Source: Typhlomys cinereus
Taxonomy: Eukaryota; Chordata; Mammalia; Rodentia; Platacanthomyidae
Length of the DNA: 64,000 nucleotides
Assembly: GCA_023101885.1 (NCBI GenBank)
Contig: JALPQD010000044.1
Span: forward strand, 8,461,565-8,525,564
Direction of reading: 5' to 3'
Every line of letters begins with the position of its first letter. The stretch's first letter is position 1. Of this stretch, positions 60,516 to 64,000 are shown in pieces. Under the pieces are notes generated by a model. That model made no database searches. It was not told the DNA's origin and saw only the letters and a list, made by a program, of their open reading frames with translations. The position numbers and the translations under genes are program-made.

Positions 60516-61824
60516 TATAATTGGGTTTTTATGCATAGTTTCTGTAGAGAAGAAACACATCTACTAAAAGTACCTATGTAAGCTTCATCCTATCTAATAT
60601 ATGCAGGTAAATTCATATGCAACACAAACATACTCCAAATAAAGCCTTCATGGCATTTTCAGAAATAAGGTCATTAAATAAGAGTCATATATATATTTTT
60701 GCAGTCATCTTTCATTTTCCTTTGCTTCATCCTTCATAAGGACTACAACTGAGGAAAATGCATTCTGACAGATTTAGGAGAAACTATGATGACAGTTTAA
60801 ACACTTCTACTTTTCTTCTCTATCTATCCCTATTCTCCTCCTGTTTTCTCTTAATTTTATTTTTCAAAGTAACTTTGTTCATATTACAAATCATGACATT
60901 TTTACAACTGTGTGAAGTAGGCAGAATAGTCAGGGCCATTGACTTTTTTTTTTTTTAACTGAAAAACTTACCCAGGTAAAGTAAGTTTGCCTAGGAACTA
61001 ACTTATATCACAGACAAACAAATTTTTCAATCAAGGAGAATAAAAAACAGGCAGAAAAAACAGAACTCTTTAGACAGCTTCAGAAGTCTCTTTAAAGATT
61101 CACTAGGTAGAGTCATGAGTATAAACATTCCAAAGACTATTGTGAGATCAAGTCATCTAGCATCATTTTATCAAAAAACAAAACAAAAAAACAAAATGGG
61201 AATCTGGCTTGCCTTAGGCAGAGAGTGTGAGGGCAGACAGAATACCTGGGTTCTGGTTTCAGTGCCCTTTACTTAGGCAGAGAGTGTGAGGACAGACAGA
61301 ATACCTGGGTTCTGGTTTCACTGCCCTGTACATTTCCCACCCAGCCATTGACTATAGGTGTCTGCCCTGCAGTGTTCATTTCCAGCTCAAAAGTACTTAG
61401 TAGGGTCTCCTCTCCTGATTTTCAACGTCTAGCACTCTTTCAATCCACTCTCTTACCCCCCAATTCTAGATAGCTTACAAAACAGAAACTTTGTCATTAT
61501 TGTATGTCATTACTCTATTTATTATTACGGATTCCTCAGACCTCTCCTCACACTGGATTTTCTCCACCACTTTAGCCAAGCTTGAATTTTGTAGTTCCTC
61601 CAATGCCACCTTTGACTTTGACTTTAATGTGTTATTATTGTTCCTAGAAGTGCCACCCCTCCTGTTTAAAATTAACTTGCACTTTTTAGCTCAGCTCAGA
61701 ATTTTTTTTCTGGCACCATTTTTTACCTCTTAGATACCTTCATAGTGTCTGATACATCTGGAATCACCATTTACTCTGTTTTGTGTGTCTCACAATGGCT
61801 TCAGTATAGGAGAGATACTGTCTT
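60516..61824. other. No gene seen; 5' flank of SPPL2A
   Basis: AT-rich DNA with the 59-bp tandem duplication at 61,214-61,331. No upstream exon recognised. Confidence 0.55.
61214..61331 (+). repeat. 59-bp tandem duplication (two copies)
   Basis: TTAGGCAGAGAGTGTGAGG at 61,214 recurs at 61,273, and the 59-bp unit matches with three or four differences in total. It contains no recognisable repeat family. Confidence 0.92.
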
Positions 61825-62205
61825 GCTCAGTGTTTAGTATTAAATATTCACTCAGCAAATACGGCAGATTTTGGGAGTACGAAACACAGCAGTGAACACA
61901 ACAATATGGTCACTCCCTTCTAATAGATGGAAAGCAGCATAAATAAATGAATAGAATGGGCAAGAGAATATATGAAAATAAAAAAAAAAACCTATGAAGA
62001 AAACTAAAATAAATCATGATGTGAACCTGACTACAGGAAGTGCATTTAAACTGCTAAGTGAATGCTGACCAGCAAGCCTTGAATTCAGAGAACCAGAGTA
62101 AAGGCTATTCCAGCAGAGGACTGACTACTGTAAAGTCCTTGAGGGAGAATGTTGGACCATGTAAGCCGGAGAAAATAGGCAAGACAGTAGCAGAAAGACA
62201 AGGTC
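61825..62205 (+). mobile_element. Ancient L2-like fragment
   Basis: TCACTCAGCAAATACGGCAG, CACAGCAGTGAACACAACAA and GGCTATTCCAGCAGAGGACT resemble L2-class repeats in order. Call is tentative. Confidence 0.4.
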
Positions 62206-62284
62206 TGATTGCGTGATTTCTGCAGCACACCGGACACTTCTGATTTTATTACAAGGGGAAAACTATACGATTGGTATTTTTTAA

Positions 62285-62555
62285 TTACTATTATTTTTGC
62301 GTGTGTGTGTATCAGAGGACACTATGTGTCCCTGCGGAGAACCAAAGGTGAGTTTGGGAATCATCCTGGATTGCTTCTACCTCTTTTCTGCTTCGCTTGG
62401 GGATTTCCTAGGCTCTGCCCACCAGGGCCAGAAGAGCAGGCCTTTGCCTTTTTTTCCAGCGTTTTTTTTTTTTTTTTGCGTGGGGCCTGGGATCCGAACT
62501 CAGGACCTTGTGTTTGCAAGGCGGAGTCTTGATCCCGAGCCGTCTCTCCAGCCCC
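62285..62555 (-). mobile_element. tRNA-derived SINE, older subfamily, next to CpG island
   Basis: Read on the minus strand: tRNA-like head (GGCTGGAGAGACGGCTCGGG), a body with the diagnostic CCGCAGGGACACATAGTGTCC block near 62,320-62,340, and a short (CA)n tail. It ends about 35 bp before the CpG-rich promoter. A T-run at 62,462-62,477 interrupts the body. The diagnostic block is shared with the copies at 3,980-4,270 and 6,760-7,021 and differs from the young subfamily. Confidence 0.85.
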
Positions 62556-62589
62556 CCTTTTATTTTTATAGAGATCACTGCAGGCCTCT

Positions 62590-63130
62590 CTGGAGAAGAA
62601 ACCGAAACCCGAGCGCCGGTGCTTGTTGAGTGAGTCAAAGTGCTGCAAGGCGAACTTCTGGCGAGTTAAGCCGGACTCCACTAGGCGGGAGCTGCTGGCG
62701 GCCGGGCGAACGAGACGCCCAACCGCGGCGCTGGGCGCCCGGGACGCTCCTGGAGCAGGCGCGGGCGCGCGGTCCCCTGAGCGCAGATTCCCCCGCGAGT
62801 CCCCGCTCGGGAGCTGCTGTGACACCCCGCCCGAGAAACGCGGGTCCCAGCGCTGCTCCGGGGCTTTCCGCGCCGGGTGGGCGGAGCCGGAAGAGGAAGA
62901 AGGCGCCGCGGCCCAGGCACCGAGTCCGTCGCCGCACAGCCCGCCAGCCCTGCACCCCCGCCGCCGCCAGCCCCCGCCGCGCCCGCTGCCCGCGACGCCT
63001 GCCCAATGGGGCCGCAGCGACGGCCGCCCGTGGCTGCGGCCGCGCTGCTCTGGAGTCTCCTGCTTCCACTGGTGAGTGGGCGGCCAGCGCGGTCAGGACA
63101 CGGCAGCTCCGGGGCCTCCGCCCTCCCCTT
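62590..63130 (+). promoter_or_regulatory. SPPL2A: CpG-island promoter and 5' UTR of SPPL2A
   Basis: Composition changes abruptly from AT-rich to strongly GC- and CpG-rich at about 62,590 and stays so past the first exon. No TATA box is evident, as expected for a broad CpG-island promoter. Visible motifs are a GC box in reverse orientation (CCCCGCCC near 62824), a GC box (GGGCGG near 62879-62884), an ETS-type CCGGAAG at 62887-62893 and a kappaB-type GGGGCTTTCC at 62860-62869. The transcription start cannot be fixed by eye; the GC-box/ETS cluster about 120 bp before the ATG makes a start between about 62,880 and 62,980 plausible. The long open frames across this block are a by-product of its GC content. 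Confidence 0.75.
63006..63071 (+). CDS. SPPL2A: SPPL2A first coding exon (signal peptide), partial gene
   Basis: The exon opens with ATG at 63006 and encodes 22 residues starting MGPQRR, then an Ala-rich stretch, ALLW and a run of Leu, a typical cleavable signal peptide. It ends in phase 0 at a strong splice donor (CTG then GTGAGT, 63072-63077). Recalled human SPPL2A starts MGPQRR, has ALLW at the same position (residues 13-16) and a hydrophobic end at residue 22, so length and register agree; recalled mouse Sppl2a shares the ALLWS core. SPPL2A is a GxGD-type intramembrane aspartyl protease of late endosomes and lysosomes that cleaves type II membrane stubs such as the CD74 N-terminal fragment, TNF and Fas ligand. 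The catalytic YD and GxGD motifs lie in later exons outside the window. The start has G at +4 but no purine at -3. The frame stays open upstream to at least 62877 without another ATG, so this ATG is the best start. The identification rests on 22 residues plus gene structure. Confidence 0.78.
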
Positions 63131-63149
63131 CCGGGCTGTCCCAGGCGGG

Positions 63150-63426
63150 GACCCTTCCGCCCCCTCCTCCACCCCCCTTCTCTCCTCCCCCCTCCTCCCC
63201 CTCCCCACCTCTTCCCCCCTTCCCTCCTCCCCCCTCGCTTCCTCCCCCCTCGCTTCCTCCCCCCCTCGCTTCCTCCCCCTTCCCTCCTCCCCCCTTTCCC
63301 CTCCTTCCCATCCTCCTTCCCCCTCTTTCCTCCCCTCCTCTTCCTCTCCCCCTCACCTTCTCCCCTTTCCCTCCTCCCCCTCCCCCTCCCCTTATCCTCC
63401 TCCCCCCTCCTCCTCCCCTCCTCCTC
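63150..63426 (+). repeat. Polypyrimidine (C/T) tract in SPPL2A intron 1
   Basis: About 275 bases almost entirely C and T on the plus strand, with interspersed runs of 4-7 C. An 18-bp unit around CCCCTCGCTTCCTCC is repeated three times near 63,230-63,275. Such mirror-like homopurine/homopyrimidine tracts can form triplex (H-DNA) or, on the G-rich strand, G-quadruplex structures. Confidence 0.9.
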
Positions 63427-63721
63427 GAGCGCCGCTCATATTGCCCCAGTCTGGCTGAGCCTGGGAAGGAAAAAGGGACATGGCGGTGCTGTCAGGGGTC
63501 CAAAGACTGCGCATTAGTTACCTGCGCTAAGACACATTCTCTGATGTGTGAATAGGACCTGTGTTTGTATGTTTTTACTTGCCCCACCTCCGTTTGTTTT
63601 GTGGTTTTGTTTTGCTCATGATTTAAAGTAACTTTTGAAAGAACACGTCAAAGTGTAGTGCCTATAGTTTTCAGTGCAATGTCTAGTTTTGATTTTTACA
63701 TATGTAGAAAAGTAATGTTTT

Positions 63722-64000
63722 ACAAACCCTAATTCAGAACACCAAAGACCCTTACCTGGAACCAGACCAGCCAAACCTCTCCCCATCCTAAAGCTCAGGG
63801 AACCTTGAAGAAGAGGGGGAGGCAAGATTGTAAGAGCCTAAAGACGGGGAGGATCAAGGATATGCAAGATACTCCACACAAGTCAGCGCTGCAGCAGCCA
63901 GGATTGGACTTTGACCTGCACAATGGCTGACATGCCAGCGAACCCCCAAAGTCTAGCATGGATCACAGGGGAGAAGGCTCCAGGCAGTGGGATCCTTAGA
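63722..64000 (+). mobile_element. L1 3' UTR fragment (runs off window end)
   Basis: This piece aligns by eye with the 3' UTR of the large L1 at about 59,625-59,870 (shared blocks such as CACCTGGAACCAGAC, CATCCTAAAGCTCAGGGAAC and CCCCAAAGTCTAGCATGGAT). It lies in SPPL2A intron 1 in the sense orientation. Its left edge near 63,722 marks the 5' truncation point; the 3' end is not in the window. Confidence 0.8.

Larger units (their letters stand above)
63072..64000 (+). other. SPPL2A: SPPL2A intron 1 (start; continues beyond window)
   Basis: The intron begins with GTGAGT after the first exon. It contains a long C/T tract (about 63,150-63,426), roughly 300 bases of unremarkable sequence, then an L1 3' UTR fragment from about 63,722. 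No acceptor followed by a recognisable SPPL2A exon 2 is seen before the window ends. Confidence 0.7.

Noticed and set aside
1..62500. Exons of a neighbouring gene such as AP4E1
   Set aside because: No splice-flanked, codon-biased stretch found; the upstream neighbour is expected to be farther away.
62635..63208. Long minus-strand frames opposite the SPPL2A promoter
   Set aside because: GC-rich DNA lacks stop codons; no homology, start context or splice sites supporting a divergent gene.
62630..63517. 295-codon and other long plus-strand frames over the CpG island and C/T tract
   Set aside because: Pro/Ser/Leu- and Arg-rich translations reflect GC and CT composition; the frames run through the splice donor at 63,072.

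Overview
This is a stretch of nuclear DNA from a mammal, most likely a myomorph rodent. The support is the repeat content. There are rodent B1, ID, B3 and B4-type SINEs, and L1 elements with rodent-type ORFs and a G-rich 3' UTR. There are ERVL-MaLR LTRs flanked by 5-bp target duplications, and scattered older mammalian repeats (MIR, L2-like, Tigger-like). The most active-looking SINE is a tRNA-headed element of about 270-300 bp with a (CA)n tail. I cannot match its body to the mouse or rat B2 consensus as I remember it, so the animal is probably outside Mus/Rattus (for example a dipodoid or spalacid). I cannot name the species.

The only protein-coding gene I can support is at the right end. 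A CpG-rich promoter (about 62,590-63,130) leads to a short first coding exon (63,006-63,071, plus strand). It encodes 22 residues of a signal peptide ending at a consensus splice donor, and its length and key residues match the start of human SPPL2A, an endosomal/lysosomal intramembrane aspartyl protease. The rest of SPPL2A lies beyond the window. The preceding 62 kb has no convincing exon and reads as the 5' intergenic flank.

Layout. 1-13 kb: unique AT-rich DNA with scattered SINEs, MIRs and the first L1 3' end. 12.4-19.6 kb: two minus-strand L1 elements; the second (13,990-19,587) is bounded by a 14-bp target duplication and carries a nested MaLR LTR. 19.6-24.8 kb: a degenerate short-motif repeat, two MaLR LTRs, MaLR-like internal sequence and a plus-strand L1 ORF2 fragment with another LTR inside it. 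24.8-31.3 kb: unclassified ERV-like sequence with two inverted copies of an LTR, an orphan L1 3' piece and a 390-bp polypurine tract. 31-49 kb: intergenic DNA with nested SINEs and LTRs. 49.5-51.8 kb: a chimeric L1 insertion. 52-60.1 kb: a near-full-length but decayed L1, including 5' UTR monomers, with three later insertions inside it. 60-62.6 kb: old repeats and a SINE abutting the SPPL2A promoter. 63.07-64 kb: SPPL2A intron 1 with a long polypyrimidine tract and an L1 3' UTR piece.

No operon-like or multi-gene system is visible. What stands out is the record of transposition: many target-site duplications can be read directly, and they order the insertions in time. The apparently lineage-specific SINE has at least two age classes.
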